Part shown: piece by piece, positions 7,307-15,951 of the stretch
Layout of the letters: the number at the start of each line of letters is the position of its first letter
Position numbering within the stretch: the first letter of the stretch is position 1
Program-made: the position numbers and the translations under genes
Notes under the pieces: model-generated
The model's database searches: none
Seen by the model: only the letters and a program-made list of their open reading frames with translations
What the model was told of the DNA's origin: nothing
From: Thermincola carboxydiphila
GTDB lineage: Bacteria; Bacillota; Thermincolia; Thermincolales; UBA2595
Direction of reading: 5' to 3'
DNA length: 64,000 nucleotides
Assembly: GCA_016841725.1 (NCBI GenBank)
Contig: JAENYP010000007.1
Span: forward strand, 62,001-126,000

Positions 7307-8059
7307 TTACCGATCAGTTTTTTGGGCAACGTAAAATATCCTGCGAGTGTCATGCCTGGGAAGGTCAAAAGAAAACCCATGAAAAACATCCCGCACAATA
7401 AACCCGGCTTCTTTTAGAAAGCTGAGTATTTCCTCACTCTTATAAGCCTTTTCCCGGTGTGTTTCCACAAATTTTTCGTATAACCCGCCCTGTTTCACAA
7501 ATCCGGTCAGCCGTATCTCCCAGATGTCAGCCTCACGGTCATAGGAGGTTTCCCAGATGAGGGACATGTCCTCATCATCGGCAAAGGTGGTAACTCCTCC
7601 GGCGCCAGACAGCTTTTCAACGGCATTCATGTCAAAAATAAATAATCCGCCCGGTCTCAGGGAATTGTAAGCCTTTTTAAAAACAAGGCACAGGTCATCC
7701 GGGCTGATAATGTAATTCAGCCCATCATGGTAACTGGTAACCAGGTCCATAGGAACAGGCAGCTCCAGACCCCTCATATCCTGCTCCAGGAATACCGGAG
7801 CCAAACCCTGTTCCCCGGCTTTTTGACGGGCCTTAGCCAGCATTGCCGGAGCAATGTCTATGCCATATACCTCGTAACCCCTGGCAGCCAGGGGTAAAGT
7901 TGTATTACCGGTACCACATGCCAGGTCAGCAATTCTGTCGGCACTGGCAGAGTACCTTTCCAGAAGCTGCTCCAGGTAGTCTGCCCATTCCTCATAATCT
8001 ATGCCGGCCATCAGGCAGTCATAGATATCTGCCAGTTTGGCATATTGCTCATGTGGCAT
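7307..8059 (-). CDS. Class I SAM-dependent methyltransferase
   Basis: A 250-residue Rossmann methyltransferase. Motif I is IADLACGTGNTTLPLAARGYEVYGIDIAP (about residues 41-70), with the acidic ribose-binding residue in GIDIAP; later DMRGLELPVPMDLV and LRPGGLFIFDMN match motifs II/post-II. The protein type is common in clostridia as an unassigned small-molecule methyltransferase. Its ATG overlaps the phosphofructokinase stop (TAATG), so the two are cotranscribed. The acceptor substrate is not evident. Confidence 0.85.
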   Translation of the reverse strand: MPHEQYAKLADIYDCLMAGIDYEEWADYLEQLLERYSASADRIADLACGTGNTTLPLAARGYEVYGIDIAPAMLAKARQKAGEQGLAPVFLEQDMRGLELPVPMDLVTSYHDGLNYIISPDDLCLVFKKAYNSLRPGGLFIFDMNAVEKLSGAGGVTTFADDEDMSLIWETSYDREADIWEIRLTGFVKQGGLYEKFVETHREKAYKSEEILSFLKEAGFIVRDVFHGFSFDLPRHDTRRIFYVAQKTDR

Positions 8060-9156
8060 TATTCATCACCAAACCCAATTCCCACAGCTTTAGCAGCAAA
8101 GACTATATCACTGTCAGGAGAAACCCTGCGCAGCACCTTAACGGCATCCATTATGGGGACAGATTCGATGTTTGTCCCCCTCAGGCTGACCATTTCACCA
8201 AATTTCCCTTCCATAAGGATTTTCACCGCATGAGCGCCATACCGGGTGCCAAGGAGCCGGTCAAAGGGCGTGGGGCTCCCCCCCCTCTGCAGGTGACCCA
8301 GAACTGTAACCCTTGTTTCCATTCCACTGCATTTTTCCAACTGTTCACCGATGACATTACCAATCCCGCCTAGCCTGATTGGGTCAGCACTGTCTGGGAT
8401 AATTTTCTGTACCACCATCTCGCCACCCACCGGTTTGGCCCCCTCGGCAACTACCACGATACTGAATTTCTTGCCCTGAACCTTCCGTGCCTTAATCTTT
8501 TGACAGACATGTTCAATAGAAAAGGGGATCTCGGGAATCAAAATAACATCTGCCCCTCCGGCAATGCCTGAATGGAGAGCAATCCACCCCGCATACCGTC
8601 CCATTACCTCAAGGACCATAACCCGGTGATGGGACTCTGCTGTTGTATGCAGCTTATCAAGGGCCTCTGTGGCCGTAACCAGGGCAGTGTCGAAACCAAA
8701 GGTAACATCAGTTGCCGAAAGATCATTGTCAATTGTTTTGGGGACGCCGACAACAGGGAGGCCTTTGTCACAGAACTCCTTGGCAATACTAAGGCTGCCA
8801 TCGCCTCCGATAACCACCAGGGCATCTACCGCCATTTCCTTCAGGTTGTCCATAATGTGTCCGGACATATCCACATATACACGTTCCCCGTCTTTCATCA
8901 TAGGATATTTAAAGGGATTGTCACGGTTTGTTGTGCCAAGGATTGTTCCTCCCCTGGGCAGTATCCCGGATACTGAAGCAACTGTCATTTTCTTGACCAT
9001 GTTATTGATCAGACCGCCAAACCCGTCCAAATAGCCGACTACTTCCAGGTTGTACTTATTAATGGCAGTTTTGACAACCGCCCTGATAACGGCATTAAGG
9101 CCGGGACAATCCCCACCGCCTGTCAATACGCCAATCCTCTTTATTTCACTATTCAC
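8059..9156 (-). CDS. pfkA: 6-phosphofructokinase (mixed ATP/PPi-type signature)
   Basis: A 365-residue phosphofructokinase catalysing phosphorylation of fructose 6-phosphate in glycolysis. The donor-site glycine loop is GGGDCPGLNAVIRA (13-26), and substrate residues sit in PKTIDNDL (139-146), with MGRYAGWIALHSG further on. The residue that usually separates ATP from PPi enzymes is Gly in GGDGS (117-121), as in ATP enzymes, but PKTIDND carries Lys where classical ATP enzymes have Gly (PGTIDND). This combination defines the 'mixed' subgroup, whose donor must be measured. Stop and downstream methyltransferase start overlap. Confidence 0.9.
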   Translation of the reverse strand: MNSEIKRIGVLTGGGDCPGLNAVIRAVVKTAINKYNLEVVGYLDGFGGLINNMVKKMTVASVSGILPRGGTILGTTNRDNPFKYPMMKDGERVYVDMSGHIMDNLKEMAVDALVVIGGDGSLSIAKEFCDKGLPVVGVPKTIDNDLSATDVTFGFDTALVTATEALDKLHTTAESHHRVMVLEVMGRYAGWIALHSGIAGGADVILIPEIPFSIEHVCQKIKARKVQGKKFSIVVVAEGAKPVGGEMVVQKIIPDSADPIRLGGIGNVIGEQLEKCSGMETRVTVLGHLQRGGSPTPFDRLLGTRYGAHAVKILMEGKFGEMVSLRGTNIESVPIMDAVKVLRRVSPDSDIVFAAKAVGIGFGDE

Positions 9157-9312
9157 CGTTTTTCCCCCTTTAGACTTATTTTTGCTGTTATTTCGCCGTC
9201 GTATCTTTCCACTCCTTTATTATACAAAATATTTTTGTGGTTTAATACAAGGATTTACGGTGTTGGTGTCGAAATAAGGAGAAATTCTTAATTGCTTAAG
9301 GAGGGTGTTATC

Positions 9313-9957
9313 ATGCTGGTAAAAGACCTTATGTCGTGGCCTGTAGTGACTATATTAGATGATTCCACCGTCGGTGAAGCCCTCGATATTTTAAGAAAAA
9401 AAGATATCGGGCATCTGCCTGTGGTTGATTTAAACCAGTCCCTAGTCGGGGTAGTAACCGAATCCGACCTGTTAAAGGTGTTTCCTAACGGCAGGGAACT
9501 ATCCTCATTTGAATCCAACCTGCTTTCACGGACTCCTGTTTCAAGGGTGATGAAATCAAACCCGGTCTCAATTTCGCCTGATGAAATTGCTGAAAAAGCA
9601 GCCCTGACTATGCGCACCCACAGGATCAGCTGTCTGCCGATTCTGGATGGCAGGAAGCTTGTCGGCCTGATTACCAAAAACGGCATTATTGATGCCTTCA
9701 TAACATCCCTGGGACTCAAGGATGGCGGGACAAGGATTTCTATCGTTTTTCAAAAAAAGTGGGGGTTCCTCTCAGACCTGGTTTCTTTCACAGATAATAA
9801 GAATGTCTGTATAGATAATATGGTAACCTTTGGTAATGAACTGGTGCTCAAGGTAAAAGGCAGCCGCCCGGATTTTGTCGATGACCTGAAAAAAGCCGGC
9901 TATACCATTGATGACGTTTCCTACATTGAGCCTTTTCGTGAAGTAGAGGCAAAATAG
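9313..9957 (+). CDS. AcuB-like protein with two CBS domains and an ACT-like domain
   Basis: Start chosen at ATG 9313, 6 bases after AAGGAGGGTG; product 214 residues. Two CBS domains (about 1-60 and 75-135: VKDLMSWPVVTI...GHLPVVD; VSRVMKSNPVSISPDE...SCLPILDGRKLVGLIT) bind adenosyl ligands in related proteins. The C-terminal ~70 residues (RISIVFQKKWGFLSDLVSF...) resemble an ACT regulatory domain, as in AcuB. It is transcribed alone, convergent with the ClC gene, whose stop is only 2 bases away. Role: probably a nucleotide-sensing regulator; target unknown. Confidence 0.8.
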   Translation: MLVKDLMSWPVVTILDDSTVGEALDILRKKDIGHLPVVDLNQSLVGVVTESDLLKVFPNGRELSSFESNLLSRTPVSRVMKSNPVSISPDEIAEKAALTMRTHRISCLPILDGRKLVGLITKNGIIDAFITSLGLKDGGTRISIVFQKKWGFLSDLVSFTDNKNVCIDNMVTFGNELVLKVKGSRPDFVDDLKKAGYTIDDVSYIEPFREVEAK

Positions 9958-9958
9958 T

Positions 9959-11704
9959 TTATGTGGAACTTCCCGTAACATCCGCCGCCTGAGTTTTGAG
10001 AAGCCTTTTATTATATGCCCTGATAATGTCAGTTCTGGTAAGTATCCCAATAATTTTCCCGGGGTCATTTCTGTCAACAACCGGCAGGCGGCCAATACCT
10101 CTTAAACCGAACTTCTTTAATGCTTCACTGAGGTTCTCCTCAGGAAATGTAACCATGAGTTCTGTGTTCATTATTTCCCCTACTGACCGGGTATCAAATC
10201 CCCGGTCATGTGCTTTCCTTATGTCGAGATAAGTTATTATCCCCACCAGCCGTCCTTCCCGGAGCACAGGGAATCCCATATGCCTGCTGCTTTCAAATAT
10301 ACTGTTCATCTCCCGCACACTAATATTGGCCGAAACCGTTTCTACTTCCTTTGCCATAACCTCACCAACAATCAGTGATTCAATGATGCCCTTTTCCATC
10401 CCCTGGTGCAGATTAATTCCCCTGCGCTTAAGCTTAAGGGTATAAATGGATTCACCAAATAATTGGTTTGCCACCATATAACTGGTTACACACGCCCCCA
10501 TTAATGGCAGTATTATACGGTAATCATTGGTCATCTCAAACAACATTATCATTGAGGTAATCGGAGCCCTGGCAGCGCCGGCAAAAACAGCGCCCATCCC
10601 CACTAACGCATAGGCCCCGGGACTTGCTGTTATATTAGGAAACAGATTGTGGGCAACTGTGCCTACTGTACCCCCCAGCATCGCTCCCATGAACAGTGAT
10701 GGGGCGAAAACCCCGCCGGAGCCTCCTGAACCCAGTGTTAGTGCAACCGCCAGCAGTTTAACGAAAACAAGCACCGCCAGCAGCCAAAGGGCCAGTTTGC
10801 CTGCCAGAGCTTCCTGAATTGGTCCGTACCCTGCGCCAAATATTTCAGGAAACCACAGCCCGATAACCCCTACCAGCAGCCCTCCCAGGGCCGGCTTAAG
10901 ATATTCGCGAATATTAATCCTCTCAAAAAGGTCCTCGAAATAGTACATGAACTTTATCTCAAAAACTGCAAATATCCCTGCCAATACTCCCAGCGTTATG
11001 TAAATTAAGGTTTCCCTGTAGTCAACCAGTGAGTAATCAGCGGCAAACACTGCCGAGTTACCCCACCAGATCGCCCTGGCTATGACGGAGGCGGTCACAG
11101 AAGACAATACGGTAAGGCTGAAAAAGGATGAAGAAAACTGTCCACTGATAACCTCAAGGGCAAAAAACACTCCCGCAATCGGCGCATTAAATACCGTTGC
11201 AATTCCGGCTGCAGCTCCACAACAAACCAGGGTTTTCATCCTTTCCTCTGACAGGTGAAAAACCTGAGCTATTGTGGAACCAAACCCAGCGCCTATCTGA
11301 ACAATAGGCCCCTCAGCCCCTGCAGATCCCCCTGAACCAATTGTCAAGGCTGAGGCCAGGGACTTTACCAGTACAATTCTGGACCTGATTTTTCCTCCCT
11401 TTACGGCGACAGCGGCCATGACTTCAGGTACCCCATGCCCCTTTGCCTCCCTGGCACAAAAGTAAGTCAGGGGTCCTACCAACAGCCCCCCAGCAACAGG
11501 AAGTAAAAAAACATAGTAATCCTTCAGCAGCCCTCCGAGAAGAACCCGTCCCCCGCCAAAAAAGTATTCGGTAAACAGGTCAATTGTATACCTGAATATC
11601 AGTCCCAGCAAAGCGGCGCCTACCCCGACCCCAACAGCCATAATAACCAGGAAAGTATTTTCAGGAATAATGGATTTATCTAAAACACGGCGCAGTATGC
11701 TCAT
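9959..11704 (-). CDS. ClC-family chloride channel/transporter with C-terminal CBS pair
   Basis: A 581-residue ClC protein. The family motifs are visible: GHGVPEV (GSGIP-equivalent), GSGGSAGAEGPIVQIG with the gating Glu in GAEGP, and GSGGSGGVFAPSLFMGAM with the GGxFxPxL signature. About ten membrane helices precede a cytoplasmic part with two CBS domains from about residue 440 (VGEVMAKEVETVSANISVREM and VGEIMNTELMVTFPEENL). It moves chloride or another anion across the membrane, either as a channel or as an H+ antiporter. It converges with the CBS protein at 9957. Confidence 0.92.
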   Translation of the reverse strand: MSILRRVLDKSIIPENTFLVIMAVGVGVGAALLGLIFRYTIDLFTEYFFGGGRVLLGGLLKDYYVFLLPVAGGLLVGPLTYFCAREAKGHGVPEVMAAVAVKGGKIRSRIVLVKSLASALTIGSGGSAGAEGPIVQIGAGFGSTIAQVFHLSEERMKTLVCCGAAAGIATVFNAPIAGVFFALEVISGQFSSSFFSLTVLSSVTASVIARAIWWGNSAVFAADYSLVDYRETLIYITLGVLAGIFAVFEIKFMYYFEDLFERINIREYLKPALGGLLVGVIGLWFPEIFGAGYGPIQEALAGKLALWLLAVLVFVKLLAVALTLGSGGSGGVFAPSLFMGAMLGGTVGTVAHNLFPNITASPGAYALVGMGAVFAGAARAPITSMIMLFEMTNDYRIILPLMGACVTSYMVANQLFGESIYTLKLKRRGINLHQGMEKGIIESLIVGEVMAKEVETVSANISVREMNSIFESSRHMGFPVLREGRLVGIITYLDIRKAHDRGFDTRSVGEIMNTELMVTFPEENLSEALKKFGLRGIGRLPVVDRNDPGKIIGILTRTDIIRAYNKRLLKTQAADVTGSST

Positions 11705-11824
11705 TAAATCTCACCCAACTTTTACCAATAGTTCCAACAACACAATTTTTATTATATACCCATATTGTGCTTCTAGCAACCAGCCCCCGGTCCTAAACGA
11801 TACTGCTGCTTCCCCGCATTTTAG

Positions 11825-11872
11825 CAAAAAAAGAGCGCCCCAGTTCACACATGAACTTAATAGGACGCTCTT
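11825..11872 (-). terminator. Terminator after the KamA-family gene
   Basis: Minus-strand AAGAGCGTCC pairs with GGGCGCTCTT, with an inner GTTCA/TGAAC stem, followed by a T-run. It starts about 20 bases after the KamA-family stop. Confidence 0.85.
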
Positions 11873-11890
11873 CTTTACCCAATAATCTTT

Positions 11891-13747
11891 TTAGAAATGA
11901 TACCAGATGCTCCTGTACTCGTCTGGGTCCTCACCCCTTTTAGACATTTCAGCAAGGAAATCCAGAATTGGAACATCCTCATGAAGGTACGTCTTAGTAT
12001 CAGCAAATTCCAGGTCCCAGGGATAAAACTCGTAAACCCTGCCGCCATCGGGAAGAAGCATAATGACCTCGTGGTCGTGCCCGGCGCGGAGGTAACTCTT
12101 GCCGATACGCGGGATATTGAATACGGCCTCATCACACCTATCCAGCCCCGGTGTCAGCCTTGCCTCTTCAACCTGCTCCTGTATCAGCCTGGCAATAGGC
12201 ACCCGATAAGCCCTGGTTTCCTCTTTGCCCTTGGCATTAAAGGTGTAATACGGATCTACACCTATCGACCGCAGCGCCTTTCGCAGGCCTACCATCTCAA
12301 AGCGGCGGGCATTCTCCATTGTAAAGACCCCCTGGTTGTAAACCGGTATCCCCCTCGACCGAAGTTTTCGGACAGCCCGCACGCTCTCAGGAGTTATTTC
12401 ATAAAGGTGTTCAAAATGAGTCATTACCGCAACTTCACGCCTGCCGGGCTCAATAAAGCCGGCCAGCATCTTGGCATATTCATCAGTAATTCGCATCGGC
12501 AGCACCACAGGTGTCCGGGTTCCTATCCTGATTCTCCTGATATGGTCCAATTCCGCCAATCTGCCCAGCACCCTCCGGGTCATGGAATCATTCATTACTG
12601 CCGGATCTCCGCCGGTAACCAGGACCTCAGTTACTTCAGGATTTTCTTCAAACCATTGCAGAGCGCTCTCCAGCTTACTCTCGGAGGCCTTGGCACTCTC
12701 ATCCAGGACATCGGTTATTTCCCAGTTCCTCTGGCAGTAAACACAAATCTGGGCACAGGTGTTATATGGTTTGAAAATGGCAATCTGGGGATATCTCCTG
12801 GTAACCAGGTCTACCGGCGAAGTGTCCTTTTCTCCCATGAAATCAAGATCAGTCTCAAGTTCTTTACTTAAGAGGACGTTTTCCACATAATCAATAGGTG
12901 GAATAACCTGTGCCCTGACCGCATGGTCATGGAACCTTCCGTTTTCATAGTCCATGAGGGAGACATAGTAAGGGGTAATCCCAAATGGAAGACTGTTCCC
13001 AACGGCCCTTTCAATTGCCATTCTTTCTTTTGGAGTCAGCCGGATCATTTTTTCCAGAACACTTACATCTCTTACAATATTGCGGCACTGCCACTTCCAG
13101 TCATTCCATTCCTTAGAGGAAGCGCCCAAAACCTTGATGACCCTGTCCCTGTTTTCAGCCCTCTTCCGGATTACTTCATCATCCAGACCTCCGGGGTATT
13201 TGCTGATCCGGGCATCTATCTTTTCCCCCACAATGTTGAGGGTTTTTGACCTCAAACGTGCCACTGCCCTGTGGTCATCCTGTTCAAAATGGTCCATGGC
13301 AATAACCTTTCTGCCAAGCCCTGTTTTCCCCTTCATGCCCAGGAAGATCCTTCTCAGGTCCTCGATAAAGGCTGCAGACACCATTCCCTTCCGTTTGTGC
13401 GCCAGGTCAGTTAATGACTCCAGCACACTGTGCCCTGTAAGCTCTTCACTTCTTATAGAAAAAATATTTTTTAGCACTTGAATACACCGGCGTGATATGT
13501 TCCGGTTGGTAATATCGGCATTATGGTGGTGAATGAGGTTTTTACGTTCAAAATCCCCGAGATAATTAAAAACCCTTTTTCTGATGGTTTCCAGGTCAGC
13601 CTCCTGCAGCATCAGTTGGTAAAAAACCGGGTTCTCGGACCAAAACGTTTCAACCAGGATGGGAAAAGTTGTTTTCAGATAAACGGGGTTTTTTAAATGA
13701 GCATAATTTAGTACTCCGTCCTTTTCTAACCGATCAATAATTTCCAT
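11891..13747 (-). CDS. KamA-family radical SAM protein, long form
   Basis: A 618-residue protein. The radical SAM cluster motif CAQICVYC (about 330-338) and downstream LVTGGDPAVM, RIRIGTRTPVVLPMRI and VMTHFEH match lysine 2,3-aminomutase/YodO relatives, which use SAM, a [4Fe-4S] cluster and PLP. It differs by an N-terminal extension of about 280 residues before the core, so it is probably not a classical KamA; substrate unknown. ATG at 13747 follows AGGGAGGGAT. It is monocistronic, ended by the terminator at 11825-11872. Confidence 0.82.
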   Translation of the reverse strand: MEIIDRLEKDGVLNYAHLKNPVYLKTTFPILVETFWSENPVFYQLMLQEADLETIRKRVFNYLGDFERKNLIHHHNADITNRNISRRCIQVLKNIFSIRSEELTGHSVLESLTDLAHKRKGMVSAAFIEDLRRIFLGMKGKTGLGRKVIAMDHFEQDDHRAVARLRSKTLNIVGEKIDARISKYPGGLDDEVIRKRAENRDRVIKVLGASSKEWNDWKWQCRNIVRDVSVLEKMIRLTPKERMAIERAVGNSLPFGITPYYVSLMDYENGRFHDHAVRAQVIPPIDYVENVLLSKELETDLDFMGEKDTSPVDLVTRRYPQIAIFKPYNTCAQICVYCQRNWEITDVLDESAKASESKLESALQWFEENPEVTEVLVTGGDPAVMNDSMTRRVLGRLAELDHIRRIRIGTRTPVVLPMRITDEYAKMLAGFIEPGRREVAVMTHFEHLYEITPESVRAVRKLRSRGIPVYNQGVFTMENARRFEMVGLRKALRSIGVDPYYTFNAKGKEETRAYRVPIARLIQEQVEEARLTPGLDRCDEAVFNIPRIGKSYLRAGHDHEVIMLLPDGGRVYEFYPWDLEFADTKTYLHEDVPILDFLAEMSKRGEDPDEYRSIWYHF

Positions 13748-13841
13748 CTAATCCCTCCCTATACAATTGGTTTTTTTCATACGCTGCTTAACATTAACCT
13801 TTTTTCGTCTATCTATTTCGCAACACAGTTTAAAAAGGCAC

Positions 13842-13871
13842 AAAAAAACCCAGGTAAAGAGGATGCCTGAG
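13842..13871 (-). terminator. Terminator after the 61-residue ORF
   Basis: Minus-strand CTCAGG pairs with CCTGGG (one wobble), loop about 11 nt, followed by seven T. It lies 8 bases after the 13879 stop. Confidence 0.65.
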
Positions 13872-13878
13872 CTTATTC

Positions 13879-14064
13879 TTAAAAGGAAATTTCGAAAGCT
13901 GACCCATATGTTAAATGCACAGCAATTCCTCCTGCCACGCTGACGAGGTTAGCTGTCGGATTCGGAAGGAAGAGTCCCCCTACCCACAATACTGTGAGAT
14001 TCACCCCATTTATTTGGTTCCCCCGCATCCCGGCGAAAAACCGGAGATTTAAGCGTACTTCCAA
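13879..14064 (-). CDS. Small hydrophobic protein of unknown function (61 residues)
   Basis: A 61-residue product from a TTG start, rich in Gly, Val and Asn (VLWVGGLFLPNPTANLVSVAGGIAVHL). No clear ribosome-binding site is seen, which lowers confidence. A terminator immediately downstream in the same direction and the protein-like composition support a real small gene. I do not recognise the family. Confidence 0.45.
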   Translation of the reverse strand: MEVRLNLRFFAGMRGNQINGVNLTVLWVGGLFLPNPTANLVSVAGGIAVHLTYGSAFEISF

Positions 14065-14172
14065 TATGCATTTTTAGTATTTATATTATATCACAGCACC
14101 TATATCCGGTCAAACACCCCTCTGATTAAATCCATAAAAGAGCTTTATACAACAACATATGAAAGCCGAAGG

Positions 14173-14631
14173 TTATGTTCCCGCCGGAAAGCCGCACTGC
14201 CGCCAGGCTTCATAAACAACGATAGCAACAGAATTGGAGAGGTTAAGTGAGCGCACTTCATTTATCATGGGAATTCGGATACAATAAGCGGAATTCTCTT
14301 CAAGAATCTCCCTGGACAGGCCTCCCGTCTCCTTGCCAAAAACCAGAAAATCTTCAGGGCTGTAGTTAACCTCAGTATAAAACCTGGTTCCTTTTGTGGT
14401 CAGATAGCAAAAGGTATTCTTGCTAAACCTCTGGCGAAGTTCATTGAAGGTGTCATAATAATATATATCAAGCAGATGCCAGTAATCAAGTCCAGCTCTT
14501 TTTAAATATCTGTCATCAATTGAAAATCCCAGAGGCCTGACCAGGTGTAGTGAACTTCCGGTAACTGCACAGGTGCGGGCAATATTTCCTGTATTCTGTG
14601 GAATCTCGGGCTCTACAAGTACAATATTCAT
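14173..14631 (-). CDS. trmL: tRNA (cytidine(34)-2'-O)-methyltransferase TrmL
   Basis: A 152-residue SPOUT methyltransferase that 2'-O-methylates the wobble base of leucine tRNAs using SAM. It starts NIVLVEPEIPQNTGNIARTCA, the family hallmark, followed by LVRPLGF and KRAGLDYW. The knotted SAM site is in FGKETGGLSREIL and RIPMINEVRSLNLSNSVAIVVYEA. Length is typical. It lies 20 bases downstream of a small membrane protein gene and probably shares its transcript. Confidence 0.93.
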   Translation of the reverse strand: MNIVLVEPEIPQNTGNIARTCAVTGSSLHLVRPLGFSIDDRYLKRAGLDYWHLLDIYYYDTFNELRQRFSKNTFCYLTTKGTRFYTEVNYSPEDFLVFGKETGGLSREILEENSAYCIRIPMINEVRSLNLSNSVAIVVYEAWRQCGFPAGT

Positions 14632-14651
14632 TACCAGGCTTCACCTCAGGT

Positions 14652-14909
14652 TTATTCTTTTTCATCCAAACTGTTGTCTGGAGAAGTTTGCTCATTCTCT
14701 TTAAGATGTAATTTAAGATAAGCAAACAGAGAAAAGTACAGAAAAACTGACCCCGCCATTGTAAGTCCTACTGCTGCAGTATCCATTACCCGGAGGGGAA
14801 CATCAAAAACGGCTGTAACCACAGGACCCTGATACTGATCCGGAAACAAAAGCATGGAGATGGCCAGCAGGTGAAATAAGAAAATAAAAATAAATCGCTC
14901 CCTCATCAT
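14652..14909 (-). CDS. Small membrane protein (85 residues)
   Basis: The product has two hydrophobic helices (FIFIFLFHLLAISMLLF and VGLTMAGSVFLYFSLFAYL) and an acidic C-terminal tail (NEQTSPDNSLDEKE). Its ATG follows GGAGGTCTC. It sits just upstream of trmL. No family recognised. Confidence 0.7.
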   Translation of the reverse strand: MMRERFIFIFLFHLLAISMLLFPDQYQGPVVTAVFDVPLRVMDTAAVGLTMAGSVFLYFSLFAYLKLHLKENEQTSPDNSLDEKE

Positions 14910-15015
14910 GAGACCTCCGAAGAAGTTTTTAGAATTATTAGATATTTTACGTATACATTATACCATAAAGGTACAATCTTTCCAATAAGCCTGAAGTCTA
15001 TGACAGTTGAACTTT

Positions 15016-15070
15016 CAAAAAATAACAGGAGTGCCCTAAGTGCTGAATAGATAGACTTAGGAGACACTCC
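15016..15070 (-). terminator. Terminator after the PhoU-like gene
   Basis: Minus-strand GGGAGTGTCTCCTAAGT pairs with ACTTAGGGCACTCC with small bulges, followed by TGTTATTTTTT. It lies about 30 bases past the PhoU-like stop. Confidence 0.75.
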
Positions 15071-15098
15071 CGAACCAATGTAACCTATATTCCTTATC

Positions 15099-15719
15099 TT
15101 ATTCCTCCTTGAATGAAAAAGCAATAGTTTTGAGAAATCTCAGAATGTCCTTTAGCCCATCGAGTATCAGGAGGTAAATTAATGAAGATTTTGGCAGGCA
15201 AATCCCCTTAATCAGGCGTTCCTGATGCTCATCGGCGTATTTACGCCCTATTTCCTCGTATGTTTCCGCCTTTTTAATAATATGACTTATCAGAACAGGG
15301 TTTCTTGTCAGAATCAGATCATGGACTGTGTTTAATCCATCCTGTGCTGCCATAAAGAAGTCCTTTAATTCACTCATGGCTTTATCACTGAACAGAACCC
15401 CCTCATCAACTTTGCTGCGGATATTTGCGATTATTTTATCAAGGCTGTACTTAATTTTCTCCAGTTCATTCACCATTTCTACAATAGTTGCTGCCGGCAG
15501 GATTTTTGAATCTTCCTTTGCTGCAAGAACCATTACTGTTACTTCTTTTGCCATGCTGTCAATATCCCGTCCGAGCTTTTCGGCATCTTCAAGGCTCGCC
15601 CGGCTATGCCTCAATAAGCCGTCAAAGGCTTTGATCGTCATCTCCCCGGCATCGTGAGACAATCGGTCCAAAAGCCTGCATACCTCGTCAAATTCATGAG
15701 TACACAGTGATTTAGTCAT
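15099..15719 (-). CDS. PhoU-like helical protein
   Basis: Start ATG 15719 chosen because GGGGGTGG precedes it; product 206 residues. It is all-helical, with the repeated PhoU-type spacing (RLLDRLSHDAGEM..., ENAEKLGRDIDSMAKEVTVMVL-like helix, then VEMVNELEKIKYSLDKIIANI). Relatives are DUF47/PhoU-domain proteins that regulate phosphate transport. No phosphate transporter gene is adjacent, so the role is uncertain. It has its own terminator. Confidence 0.65.
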   Translation of the reverse strand: MTKSLCTHEFDEVCRLLDRLSHDAGEMTIKAFDGLLRHSRASLEDAEKLGRDIDSMAKEVTVMVLAAKEDSKILPAATIVEMVNELEKIKYSLDKIIANIRSKVDEGVLFSDKAMSELKDFFMAAQDGLNTVHDLILTRNPVLISHIIKKAETYEEIGRKYADEHQERLIKGICLPKSSLIYLLILDGLKDILRFLKTIAFSFKEE

Positions 15720-15951
15720 AAAGCCACCCCCCAAATTATTAATTTTTACTGCCAGGTAACTACTATTTCTTATTTAGATTATATCAAATTTCCTCTGCAG
15801 AGGATAAGAAATTCTCGTAAACTGATTAAAATTACTGCTAAACGGGTTGTATGTAACAACAAATGGTCAGCATGTCTCCATTCATTGACACCCACCCCAA
15901 TTTCTGATAAATTAATTAAAGGTATGACAGTATGATAAGGAGGTTAACAGA

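Noticed and set aside
14906-15124. 72-codon ORF after the PhoU-like gene
   Set aside because: It spans the terminator hairpin and the end of the PhoU-like gene, and has no ribosome-binding site.
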